This document shows, piece by piece, positions 1 to 8,700 of a stretch of DNA of 43,680 nucleotides. The position numbers were made by a program, and so were the translations under genes. A model generated the notes under the pieces. That model was not told where the DNA came from, did no database searches, and worked only from the letters and a program-made list of their open reading frames with translations. Where the stretch lies: positions 1 to 43,680 of the IMG/VR virus record IMGVR_UViG_3300034095_000343; one strand, 5' to 3'. Origin of the DNA: a virus. Numbering within the stretch: position 1 is the stretch's first letter; every line of letters starts with the position of its first letter.

Positions 1-19
1 ATAATAAACTTCTACTAAT

Positions 20-172
20 ATGGCTATGTGTAAAAACTGTGGAGCTAAGGTTGGATGTGGATGTCAATTGATTAACGGTCTTTGTGCAGCATGTAATGGT
101 GCTATAAAACAAGGAAGAAAACTTATAAGAAATGTTATCACCCAGGCTTACAAGTTGTCCAGAATGCGCTAG
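20..172 (+). CDS. Small Cys-rich (zinc-ribbon-like) protein, 50 aa
   Basis: The reading frame opens at an ATG preceded by CTACTAAT, the start context seen before several other genes here, and ends at TAG 170-172. The 50-residue product has two CxxC pairs (MCKNC near the start and LCAAC around residues 22-25) plus a CGC, which looks like a small metal-binding knuckle, followed by a basic tail. It overlaps the next gene by 41 bases in another frame. That downstream product begins with another CPEC motif, so the two could be one gene interrupted by a +1 shift or a sequencing error. The function is not recognised. Its position directly before a tail-collar protein suggests a virion or tail-appendage role, which is inference only. 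Confidence 0.5.
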   Translation: MAMCKNCGAKVGCGCQLINGLCAACNGAIKQGRKLIRNVITQAYKLSRMR

Positions 173-398
173 TATTCCAGCATTAATTGCTGATATAGAT
201 TGTAAACTAGCTTCTCTTGCAAACAACTTATACAACAATGTTGTGTTTATGTTGAACCAGCCTGTGCCTGGAGGGGTAATGCTGGCTCTTATAAACTACA
301 GAAGAATACTTGCTTATAAGTATTGTAACCCCGATTATGCTGCTCCATTCACGGTGAACATGATTGCGAGTAGAGTAAAACTTTTAAAATATAAATAA
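132..398 (+). CDS. Small hypothetical protein, 88 aa, probably virion-associated
   Basis: This open frame runs from an ATG at 132 to TAA 396-398, and the next gene's ATG follows immediately at 399. A stop codon (126-128) lies two codons upstream in the same frame, so the gene cannot begin much earlier. The product starts with a CPEC motif, then a helical-looking stretch with a single Cys, and ends basic. No family is recognised. The tight junction with the tail-collar gene suggests co-translation and a role in the same appendage. It may be the second half of a shifted gene that begins at position 20, since both parts are Cys-rich and overlap by 41 bases. Confidence 0.65.
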   Translation: MLSPRLTSCPECASIPALIADIDCKLASLANNLYNNVVFMLNQPVPGGVMLALINYRRILAYKYCNPDYAAPFTVNMIASRVKLLKYK

Positions 399-1502
399 AT
401 GTCCAACATTTGTTCAAATTGCTATAACGGTTGTGTAGAAACAATATCTGATCAATGCGTAAGATATACGGGTGTAGATGTTCCTATTTTGGGAATCAAG
501 ACAGGAGACTCTCTTTCGTATGTTGAGCAAGCATTGATTACGTTTCTCACATCAACTCTCGATGGAACTGGAATAATCCTACCCATCAACCCTCAAATTA
601 TTTGCGAGATTGTAAGTAAGAATCTTGTATCATGTGAAGACCTTAGTCTTCCAAATGTCATTAGTGCAATTATCCAAGCTGTATGTGAATTAGACACACG
701 CGTTACTGCTCTAGAGGATGATTTTGCTGCTTTAGAAGCATCTTACAGTGTAGGATGTCTTACAGGTGTAACTGGTTCCTCTGGAACACATGCAATTCTG
801 CAAGCTGTTATTACAAAGCTTTGTGGCTTAGAGGTAGAGCTTGATGCTCTTTCTCTTAATGTAAGCACGAACTATGTTAAGCTTTCTGATCTTAACTCTC
901 TAATTGCAGCCTATTTAACTAGCGTTGGAACTAGCACTAAGTATTACAACCGCATGGTTCCTTATGGTGTTGTAGAGTTCTACGGATCTCTTACAGGTAA
1001 GTTTGATGGTACAGGTGCTGGTATTGTTGGAACTGATTGGGAGAAAATCTACCTCTGTAATGGTAACAATGGCACTCCTGATAAAAGAGGACGTGTACCA
1101 GTTGGTGCTACAACAGGTATGGGTGGAGGATCTTTCAACCCTGCAGTGGACCCTGGTGTAGCTGGTAACCCTAGCTATGCTCTATTAGGAACTGCTGGTT
1201 CTAACACTGTAACTCTTTCAGCTACAGAGATTCCTGCTCACTCTCACACAGCTACAGCAACTGTAACTGATCCTGGACACTTGCATACAATTTCATATGC
1301 CCATGGAGAAGCTGATCAGAATGAGCCTGGTGCATATGGTGACCTTATGGATATGAATGGCATAAAAAGTTCGTCTACTAGTACAAACACAGCATTCACA
1401 GGAGTTTCTGTTGCAGTTAGTGTTGGTTCTACAGGAGGCGGATTAGCCCATGCTAACTACCAGCCTGGTCTGGGATGTTACTACATCATGTATATTCCTT
1501 AA
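399..1502 (+). CDS. Tail fiber with phage tail-collar domain, 367 aa
   Basis: The N-terminus (residues about 5-47) is Cys-rich (CxxC, then CVRYTG) and carries a motif ending GDSLSYVEQAL that is shared with three other proteins in this window, probably a virion-attachment adaptor. A helical stalk-like part follows (CELDTRVTALEDDFAALEAS, about residues 97-116). The second half is a typical phage tail-collar domain: VPYGVVEFYG, then GTDWEKIYLCNG, then TPDKRGRVPVG, then IPAHSHT with a second His-rich turn (PGHLHT), ending NYQPGLGCYYIMYIP. In known collar proteins these His residues bind metal at the trimer axis. The protein is therefore most likely a short tail fiber or receptor-binding tip. No reverse transcriptase or template repeat for diversification is visible nearby. 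Confidence 0.85.
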   Translation: MSNICSNCYNGCVETISDQCVRYTGVDVPILGIKTGDSLSYVEQALITFLTSTLDGTGIILPINPQIICEIVSKNLVSCEDLSLPNVISAIIQAVCELDTRVTALEDDFAALEASYSVGCLTGVTGSSGTHAILQAVITKLCGLEVELDALSLNVSTNYVKLSDLNSLIAAYLTSVGTSTKYYNRMVPYGVVEFYGSLTGKFDGTGAGIVGTDWEKIYLCNGNNGTPDKRGRVPVGATTGMGGGSFNPAVDPGVAGNPSYALLGTAGSNTVTLSATEIPAHSHTATATVTDPGHLHTISYAHGEADQNEPGAYGDLMDMNGIKSSSTSTNTAFTGVSVAVSVGSTGGGLAHANYQPGLGCYYIMYIP

Positions 1503-1523
1503 CAGTTAAACTCTTTATATAAA

Positions 1524-2084
1524 ATGATATACCTTCCACAAAATCCATGCTGTACAACGATTCCAGTTGTTACCTGCGGATGTGATCCTTGTAGTACGCC
1601 CCTTACACCAACTAACAATGTTGCATACAGCGGACCTAATTTATCTTGTACATTAATTGCAACATATGACACAGCAACCGTGGCTTTCCAAAAGATTGAC
1701 ACTCAAATCTGTAGTCTTAAACAACAGATCTACAATCTTCAGGTGGCCTTAGGTAATTGCTGTCCAACAACAACAACAACATCAACTTCCACAAGTTCGA
1801 CAACCACAACAACTACAACAATAGCTTGTCCTTCTTGTGCGTTCTACTCTGTGACCAATTCAACTGTTTCACCTGTTAATATATCTTACTATCAGTGTGG
1901 AGGAATTCTTGTAAACACTTCTGTAGCAGGTCCTAGCATCATCTACGTATGTGCTTGTACAGGAACATTAGTGGTGCCTCCTATACCAGGTGTGTCATCA
2001 GCTAATCTTGGAGTGTGTCCTACAACAACCACAACAACAACAACAGCACCTGCTACAACAACAACCACTACAACCGTAGGGTAA
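1524..2084 (+). CDS. Thr-rich stalk protein with Cys-containing domains, 186 aa
   Basis: The product has a Cys-rich N-terminus (CC, CGC, DPC within residues 9-23). Next comes a segment YSGPNL...ATYDTATVAFQKID (residues 35-59) that aligns with the adaptor segment of the large fiber at 38569 (YEGPNL...NTNDNLQTALEKI). Two nearly pure Thr/Ser tracts follow (residues about 82-99 and 167-184) around a small domain with spaced Cys residues and Gly turns. The tracts look like mucin-like or extended linkers. No enzymatic motif is seen. It sits last in the tail-appendage cluster, just before a terminator, so it is probably an exposed decoration or fibril of the tail. The function is inferred from composition and neighbours only. 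Confidence 0.75.
   Translation: MIYLPQNPCCTTIPVVTCGCDPCSTPLTPTNNVAYSGPNLSCTLIATYDTATVAFQKIDTQICSLKQQIYNLQVALGNCCPTTTTTSTSTSSTTTTTTTIACPSCAFYSVTNSTVSPVNISYYQCGGILVNTSVAGPSIIYVCACTGTLVVPPIPGVSSANLGVCPTTTTTTTTAPATTTTTTTVG
1767..1820 (+). repeat. Thr/Ser codon tract 1 in the 186-aa stalk protein
   Basis: Eighteen consecutive codons encode only Thr and Ser. The codons are mixed (aca, acc, act, tca, tcc, agt, tcg) rather than a pure triplet repeat, which points to selection on the protein rather than DNA slippage. Confidence 0.8.
2022..2075 (+). repeat. Thr tract 2 in the 186-aa stalk protein
   Basis: A Thr-rich tract interrupted by a short Ala-Pro-Ala ends two residues before the C-terminus of the protein. 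It is the same kind of element as the tract at 1767. Confidence 0.75.
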
Positions 2085-2122
2085 AATAATAAAAAAGCTC
2101 TGTTTGTTGGTTTTCAGGGTTT

Positions 2123-2155
2123 CTCCCTGGGGTTTCTACCCTGGGGAGTTTTTTT
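2123..2155 (+). terminator. Rho-independent terminator after the tail-appendage cluster
   Basis: CTCCC (2123-2127) pairs with GGGAG (2144-2148), and an inner GGG/CCC can extend the stem. The hairpin is followed directly by a run of seven T (2149-2155). It lies in a 180-base gene-free gap, 39 bases after the stop of the Thr-rich stalk gene. The CCCTGGGG octamer occurs twice within the hairpin region. Confidence 0.8.
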
Positions 2156-2169
2156 ATTTATAACTAAGT

Positions 2170-2188
2170 TGGTTAGAATGGATAACCA
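2170..2188. promoter_or_regulatory. Short inverted repeat upstream of the metallophosphoesterase promoter
   Basis: TGGTTA (2170-2175) and TAACCA (2183-2188) form a perfect 6-base inverted repeat with a 7-base spacer, located between the terminator and the candidate promoter. It could be an operator or simply chance. Confidence 0.25.
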
Positions 2189-2203
2189 GAAAGGTTAAAA
2201 TAA

Positions 2204-2236
2204 TTTGGAAAATACCAAAAAACCTTCGTACCTTTA
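2204..2236 (+). promoter_or_regulatory. Candidate Bacteroidota-type promoter (weak match)
   Basis: TTTG (2204-2207) is followed after 21 bases by TACCTTTA (2229-2236). This resembles the Bacteroidota -33 TTTG / -7 TAnnTTTG consensus with the last base mismatched. It lies after the terminator and 28 bases before the ATG at 2265, where a new transcript is expected. The match is weaker than the two promoters at 17789 and 38130. Confidence 0.4.
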
Positions 2237-2264
2237 GGGCAATTTTAATTTAAAAAAGTTGTAA

Positions 2265-3515
2265 ATGCCTGAAAATCAATCCCTTCTGCAACAACTGGAG
2301 CAAATGCTCCACTGGAAAAAGAGCAAAAAGTTCTATGCAGACAAACTAAACATCACAGAGAACGAGGTGGATGAGTTACTGAAGGGGTTGAGAGGATCAG
2401 AAGAAATACAAAATGATGCTGAGATTTCAAACTACATTGGAGAGTTAGAAGACCATGTAGTAAGGTTTTTAGAGGATATACAGAAAGGAACAGGTGAGGT
2501 GGTATTTAACTCTAAAGATGAAATCAAAAGCTTAGATGAGTTAATTGAAAAGTGCAATATTGACACAGAGAAGTGGGAGATAACTAAATACGTACAGAAC
2601 TACTGGGGTAATGGAAACAGTCCTCATTGGCAAGTAAAAGCATGGTTGGGTAAGAAGAAGGATGAACAAGTGTTTCAAGACAGCTTCATCTCCTTCCTAG
2701 AAAACTATAAGCCAGTATCTCCAGAAGTAATGGCTCCTAAGTATGAGAAGGGTAAGAAAGATGCTTGCCTAATCATCAACAAACAGGATTCCCATTTAAA
2801 CAAGTTAGACATAGGAGGAGAGAATGATATAGAACAGCGCTTTGGTGATTTCATCCAGAGGGTGGAAATAATCTTAAATCAAGCTTCCCTATCTAACAAT
2901 CTCACAGATATCAAATACATCATTGGTTCTGATGAGTTTAACAGTGAGTTCACCAATGCAACTACAAAAGGTACACCACAACAAAACATCCTTTCGTATC
3001 ACGATTCTTTTCAGGCAATATGTGATCATGAAGTGAGCGTGATAAACCTGCTCCTTCAGAAAGGAGAAAATGTGGATGTAATCTTTGTAGCTGGCAATCA
3101 TGATGAATATGTAGGATGGCATTTAGCCAGTTGGTTACAAACCTATTTCAGAAATGAGGAGCGTGTATTCTTTGACATCTCTCCAAGGTATAGAAAGTAT
3201 GTGAGCTATGGTACATCAGCATTAATGTTTAACCACGGAGATGCTCTAAAACCTGCAAAGCTTGCTGGCTTGTTCCCTATGGAATTTAAGAACGGATGGT
3301 CAGAACACGATAATTTCTACATATTTACAGGTGACAAACACCATGAAATGAGTCTTGATTTCAATGGTATTAAATTCTATCAACTACCTGCATTCTCTAC
3401 AGCCAAGAGTTCTTGGGATGATAAGAATGGATATACCATCACCAAGGGTGAGGTGACAGGGTTCTTGATAGATCTCCAAGATGGAATAACAAACATATTC
3501 AAACAGTATTTATAA
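2265..3515 (+). CDS. Metallophosphoesterase (calcineurin-like), 416 aa
   Basis: Metal-binding motifs of the calcineurin-like phosphoesterase fold appear in order: D175-x-H177 (NKQDSH), D223-x-x-N226 (GSDEFN), GNHD at 277-280, H324 (FNHGD) and GDKH at 356-359. In the last motif the usual GHxH has Asp (D357) in place of the first His. The N-terminal 60 residues look like a small helix-turn-helix (FYADKLNITENEVDELL) followed by acidic helices. The family hydrolyses phosphomonoesters, phosphodiesters or nucleic acids; the substrate here cannot be read. Metallophosphoesterases are recorded among virion-region genes of related Bacteroidota phages. The stop codon overlaps the next gene's start by one base (3515), implying coupled translation. 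It is first after the terminator and candidate promoter. Confidence 0.85.
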   Translation: MPENQSLLQQLEQMLHWKKSKKFYADKLNITENEVDELLKGLRGSEEIQNDAEISNYIGELEDHVVRFLEDIQKGTGEVVFNSKDEIKSLDELIEKCNIDTEKWEITKYVQNYWGNGNSPHWQVKAWLGKKKDEQVFQDSFISFLENYKPVSPEVMAPKYEKGKKDACLIINKQDSHLNKLDIGGENDIEQRFGDFIQRVEIILNQASLSNNLTDIKYIIGSDEFNSEFTNATTKGTPQQNILSYHDSFQAICDHEVSVINLLLQKGENVDVIFVAGNHDEYVGWHLASWLQTYFRNEERVFFDISPRYRKYVSYGTSALMFNHGDALKPAKLAGLFPMEFKNGWSEHDNFYIFTGDKHHEMSLDFNGIKFYQLPAFSTAKSSWDDKNGYTITKGEVTGFLIDLQDGITNIFKQYL

Positions 3516-4243
3516 TGTCAACTTTTAGGAAGCTAGTTTCAGATACGCGCTCTATGCACAAGTTGCTCTCCACGGACAACTTGATCACGGATAGAGCTGT
3601 CATGTCTGAAATTAGAAACAATGCCTTCCTCTTGATTAAGCGTGAGACTAATCTGAGGAAGTTATGGGCAACCGATACAGTTTTTACCACCATTCCCTGT
3701 TTGGAGATGGTGGAAGTTCCTATTTCTGAATGTTGTGATTATGTAGATCCTTGCACAGTGGCTAGAACAAGATTCAAGCTGCCTAGGATTACAGAGGGTA
3801 ATTATCAATATGTCATTCAGGGTGTTTATTCAATTAACGCCATGAGTGGTCAGGGAAAGAAACTTAAGGAAATAACCATCAACCGATACGTGAACTTGCT
3901 CAAGCTTCCTATAATTAAGAAGGAGGAATACTATTGGATTTCTAACGGATATCTGTATGTGAACAATCCACTCTTAAAAGCAATCAGACTTGTTGCTCTT
4001 TTCGAGGAAGATGTTCCAAATGAGATAATGTATCCAGAATGTGGATGCGGAACTCCTAGCTATACACCAGAGCAACTGTGTGTAAATCCTTTAGATAAAG
4101 AATCTCCAGTTCCTGGCTATCTAGAAAAGCAGGTGTTGGAACTCACTTCTCAGAAGCTTCTCTCTACGTATTTCAAATTGAAGACAGACATCACAAATGA
4201 TGGAGTTGATGGTCAAGCACCTAACGCTCCAAATTTGAGATAA
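3515..4243 (+). CDS. Conserved crAss-like tail ring/connector-type protein, 242 aa
   Basis: The start overlaps the previous stop codon. The protein begins with a helical segment (DRAVMSEIRNNAFLLIKRET, about residues 29-48), then a motif-rich stretch (LRKLWATDTVFTTIPCLEM, VPISECCDYV, ARTRFKLPRI) that I associate with a conserved but enzymatically silent protein in the crAss-like structural block. A second part contains YQYVIQGVYSIN and YWISNGYLYV, which look like beta strands, and the Cys-rich CGCGTPSYTPEQLCVNP. It sits directly upstream of the IHF-like and gp4-like genes, the position of tail ring or neck components in these phages. The family assignment is from memory and the exact ring number cannot be given. 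Confidence 0.6.
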   Translation: MSTFRKLVSDTRSMHKLLSTDNLITDRAVMSEIRNNAFLLIKRETNLRKLWATDTVFTTIPCLEMVEVPISECCDYVDPCTVARTRFKLPRITEGNYQYVIQGVYSINAMSGQGKKLKEITINRYVNLLKLPIIKKEEYYWISNGYLYVNNPLLKAIRLVALFEEDVPNEIMYPECGCGTPSYTPEQLCVNPLDKESPVPGYLEKQVLELTSQKLLSTYFKLKTDITNDGVDGQAPNAPNLR

Positions 4244-4246
4244 GAT

Positions 4247-4723
4247 ATGAGAGTAAAGATAGACTGGAGAAGCGCCAGCAAAGAAAACTACAACAGTTTC
4301 TGTAAGAAACATCCGTCCATAAAGCTCACCTTTGATCAATGGAGAAACATCGTTTATTCTTTTAACGATGCATTTAAAGAATACATTCTTGAGACAGGAG
4401 AGAAAGCAAAGCTGCCTTTTGGTTTTGGTGAGTTTGCCATAAACAAGAAAAAGCGTAAGAAGGTAAAAGACATTCATGGAAAAGAGTTTGTCAACCTTCC
4501 TATTGACTGGAAAAAGACAAAGGAGAAAGGTAAACGTATTTACAACTTTAACTTTCACACAGAGGGCTTCTTCTTTGGATGGATGTGGTTTAAGTCAACA
4601 GCTAGATTCAGACAATCACCGTTGTGGTATTTTAAACCTTCCAGAAACACGTCTAGACTTCTTTCTCACTATATAAGAGCTGACGATAAATATCAACATC
4701 TCTATCACGAATGGAAAAAGTAA
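4247..4723 (+). CDS. IHF/HU-like structural protein, 158 aa
   Basis: The segment around residues 53-75 (KAKLPFGFGEFAINKKKRKK) fits the beta-arm entry of the HU/IHF fold (LPGFGxFxVxxR type), preceded by an amphipathic helix (FNDAFKEYILETG). The rest is basic and aromatic and longer than HU (about 90 aa), with an extra C-terminal part rich in Trp, Phe and Tyr. Proteins of IHF-like fold are known in the conserved structural block of crAss-like phages, where they are thought to serve as tail or neck ring components rather than chromosome-bending factors. The gene is three bases after the previous stop and five bases before the next start. Ring role and DNA contact are inference. Confidence 0.6.
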   Translation: MRVKIDWRSASKENYNSFCKKHPSIKLTFDQWRNIVYSFNDAFKEYILETGEKAKLPFGFGEFAINKKKRKKVKDIHGKEFVNLPIDWKKTKEKGKRIYNFNFHTEGFFFGWMWFKSTARFRQSPLWYFKPSRNTSRLLSHYIRADDKYQHLYHEWKK

Positions 4724-4728
4724 AATAG

Positions 4729-5700
4729 ATGTCATACTATTACAAATATAATTTCATCAGCCCTGAGCCTGTATACGCTACAGTTAAGGAGGAATTCAAA
4801 AGCTATTTTGATACAGGGGCAGTTGATGATTTGATGTTCCCCACCTATCTGGACAAATGTCTCAGAAAGTTGGGTAGAACCACTTATGTGATTTCTCAGG
4901 AAATCCTATACATTAACGACTATCAAGCTAGGCTCCCAGACAACTTCTTTGCTGTGAGAGAGGCTTGGATGTGTACAGCTGTAAATGGTTTCCCTTATCA
5001 ACAGGCTAACTCATTCTACTCACAAGCTGCTACATCTACAACAATTCAGGTGAGCCCTATCACCACAGATTGTACTATCCCCAGCCCTTGTTGTGGTAAT
5101 GTAGGATGTGATGGATCTTGTATGCCTGAATTGGTTCAGACAGTATACAAGACTAATAATCAAACAGCAGTTAGCTATCGTAGAGAATACTTACTAAAAC
5201 CTGGTAACATATCTGCACAAGGTAACTGTGGTGTAGACTATACCAATAACTGGGAGTTCTATGCACAGGCACCTCCTATTAATGAGTTCACTCCTGGTTC
5301 CTCTTGGTATGATTCATTTGATATCAGAGACAATAAGTTTGTCACTAACTTTCGTAATGGTGTGGTGCATCTGTTGTTTTATGCTACAGAATATGATGCT
5401 GGTGGAAATCAGTTGATTCCTGACAACTATCGTATTAGAGAGTTTGTTGAAGCTTTCATTAAGTATAAGGTGATAGAAACGCTTACCAATCAAGTGAATG
5501 ATGAGACATACAATCAGCTAGAAAGGAAGATGGTGAACTACAAACAGATGGCTGATGAGGCATTTATCATGGCTGATATTGAGGTTAAGAAGCAAGATCC
5601 TTGGACTAAGCAACGTAGGATTAAGAATGACTTGAACAGATTTAACATGTATGAACTTCCTAATCGTACTAATAGATACGGTTGGAGACGCAATAATTAA
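4729..5700 (+). CDS. Head-tail adaptor / tail stabilization protein, P22 gp4-like, 323 aa
   Basis: The N-terminal 90 residues show the pattern of podovirus gp4-type adaptors: a helix (EEFKSYFDTGAVDDLMFPTY), then LDKCLRKLG, then strands ISQEILYINDYQARLPDNFF. A Cys-rich insertion lies in the middle (residues about 112-128: TDCTIPSPCCGNVGCDGSC). The C-terminal half has a long helix (FVEAFIKYKVIETLTNQ...YNQLERKMVNYKQMADEAF), ending basic. P22 gp4 and T7 gp11 homologues join the portal to the tail tube. It lies immediately before the giant muzzle gene, which matches the crAss-like order of adaptor then muzzle. Residue-level homology cannot be tested here. Confidence 0.65.
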   Translation: MSYYYKYNFISPEPVYATVKEEFKSYFDTGAVDDLMFPTYLDKCLRKLGRTTYVISQEILYINDYQARLPDNFFAVREAWMCTAVNGFPYQQANSFYSQAATSTTIQVSPITTDCTIPSPCCGNVGCDGSCMPELVQTVYKTNNQTAVSYRREYLLKPGNISAQGNCGVDYTNNWEFYAQAPPINEFTPGSSWYDSFDIRDNKFVTNFRNGVVHLLFYATEYDAGGNQLIPDNYRIREFVEAFIKYKVIETLTNQVNDETYNQLERKMVNYKQMADEAFIMADIEVKKQDPWTKQRRIKNDLNRFNMYELPNRTNRYGWRRNN

Positions 5701-5705
5701 TACTA

Positions 5706-8700
5706 ATGGCTGAACAGGAACAAGGCAATATTAGACAGGAGTATAACAATGCTACTACAGGTCTTAACATGGACCAAACCCCTAACCAAATTGCGAAGGG
5801 GAAATTAACGTATGCATTAAATGCTGCTGTTGAAAACTATGATGCTAATTCTGTAAACTATCAGAATGAGCCAGGGAACGAACTTTGTGTTACGTTCCCT
5901 TCTGGTTTTGTGCTTATAGGTAACCACTTCATCCAAGAGAAGAACAAACATATATTCTTTATCACTAACCCTGATACAGGAGCTAGTCAGATTGGACAGA
6001 TGGAGAACAATGATTGCGTATATCGTGTTATTGTAAATGCTCCTTGCCTCAACTTCAATACTGGCTATCCCATCCATAAGGTGGCGCATAAGATAACTAA
6101 TTGCACCACAGAGATTTATTGGACAGATGGATTCAACCCTAGGAGATATTTGGACATTGACAATATTCCAAAAGTTCTAAAATCTGGAACTCCGTTCTGT
6201 GATCCAGAATATACAGATGACCTAGACTGTAATCAACTTAAGCTTCAACCCAACTTTAACATCCCTCAACTGGAGGTAATTGATGTTACTAGCACAGGTA
6301 ACCTGATTGCTGGTACATATCAGTTTGCTGCACAATACTCTGATGCTCAGGGTAATCCTTACACGTCCTACTATTCTGTTACCAACCCAACACCTATTGC
6401 TGATAAGTTCATTACATCAGTGAACTTCAACTATCCTGTTGGGAAGTCTATCATCCTTAATATAAGCAATCTTGAGGACACAGGACTTTACCAGTATTTC
6501 AACTTAGCGGTGATTAAGACAATCAATGACATCACTTCTGTTGAGCTGGTTGGCACATATTATATTGATGCTGTTCAAAAAGAAATCCCATACACTGGTC
6601 AGAATGTAACACAAATCAGACTGACCATCAATGATATATTTGAGAAGTTCCCTTATTACGATATTGCTCAAGACCTTACAACAGCACAAGATGTCTTGAT
6701 ATGGGACAACCTTACATCTATTGATCGTATTAACTACCAAAGCATTGCTAATCAAATTCCTCTGTTATGGGAAAGCTGGAGAATTCCTGCTGACCAAAAC
6801 TATTCAGATGAGTTGAATGCCACCAATCTCAGAGGTTATCTGAGAGATGAGGTGTATGCTTTTGAGATAGTGTTCTTGCTTAAGAATGGTAAGCAGACAG
6901 ATGGATTTCATATTCCTGGTAGAATCAAAGGTCCTACAGAGAATCTACAACCTGATGTACCAGACACCAACCCAGACTTTATAGGCGTTCCTGATTACAC
7001 ATCTGGAGGAGTAGGATATAGCGCTTATTGGAAAATCTATAACACAGGATTTGTAATTGGTACAAGTCCTGGATATTCGCCAGCTTTTGATTACAGAGGC
7101 CCTTATCAGTATGGTGAGTTTGGTTATTGGGAATCAACAGACACCTACCCATGTAACAAAGATGTATGGGGTGATCTTGCTGGTCAACCTATCAGGCACC
7201 ATAAATTTCCTGATATCAATGTAAGTCCTGCTTACGAATCTAAGATATTTACAGGACCTTCAGGTATGGTTCAGGGTAATGATGCTGTGTTCCCTATTGG
7301 TGTACAAATAGATGTACAACTAGTGAGCTCACTTATTCAGACATCCACTCTTACACCAGAACAGAAAGATGATATTGTAGCATTTAAAATCATTCGTGCT
7401 GATCGTGGTACAAACAAGTCTATTGTTGCTAAGGGTATCCTTAGAAACGTAAATACGTATGAGAGAGAAGAAGAAACCTACTACTATCCTAACTACCCAT
7501 ACAACGATCTTAACCCAGATCCATTCCTTAATACAACTAACAATGCCTACTCACAAATCTGTGATGGGTATAGTGTATTCATAGACACACTTGGTCTAGA
7601 CCCTGCTGGTGGACCTTCTTTTGCTGAGGTGGAATACACTGATTGCAATACGAACAAAACAACAAAGAAGAAATACTTTGCAATTGGTCAATATCCACTT
7701 TGCTCAATAGGTAAGCCTACAATCCTTGGTCCTGCAACAGGAAGGGTGGGGCTTTCTACATATGAGATATGGACAGCTCAGGTTTGTAATCCTGGTCCTC
7801 TTTCATTTGCTAGAGGTGGTAGAATTGAGTGGAACGACATCTATACAGGTATCACTACACAATGGGTGAATGGATGGCCTACCTCTCCAGTGTATACATT
7901 ATATGTAGTTCCTGGCACAGGTGGTCCTGTACAAATTGAAGGCCCTGGTGAAATCTGTTTTACTGGTCCAACACTTGTTACAGGTGAAAACTGTAAAGCT
8001 GAGAATCCTCAACCTGGATTTACAGAAAAATACAGACAGATATTTAACTCTCCTGAAACTTCTTTTGGACAGCCTTTCTTAGGTAGTGTTCTTAAACTTG
8101 AGAGTGTAATGTTTGGTAGAGGTAAAGGTCACTTTGTTGAGGTGAGAGATAACGCTAAGTACAAACTCTTAACAGAAGAAGCTCAGCGTGATGCTCTTGA
8201 AAGTGCTGAAGAACTAGGTGATGTAACCACACCATTCAATGCGACTGCTATGTTTACAGCATATCAGGCGTATTTAACCATCTATGTAAATGGTATTACA
8301 AGGAAGAACTATGCTTACTCTTTCAACTCCATAGGAGATTATAACTATGGGGTGGGAGTTCCTGATGATCTAGGGATTAAGCAACGTAACCTTGACATCG
8401 CTAGATATTTGATTCCTGGTGTACAGAACGTTGGTGATATATATAACATCAACAACTTCCAAAGAGAATCATCTGTCTACCTAAGAACTGACCTAGATAG
8501 ACCAGGTCTTCCTTTCCCAGACCAAAGCCCTAACATGTTGTCTGCAGGAAGTTCAATAGTTACAGACATATCAAGATTCACTATATCAGAAAGAAGCAAG
8601 TGTCAAGCTCCTGCTAAGGAAGAAGACATGTCTGTTGTTTCTTATTACGCATCTCTTAAGAATGTATTTGTTAACCAATACGGACAAATCTATTCTTACA

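Noticed and set aside
1190-1502. Diversity-generating retroelement target at the collar-protein C-terminus
   Set aside because: No reverse transcriptase, accessory gene or near-identical template repeat was seen in the window. The C-terminus looks like an ordinary tail-collar ending.
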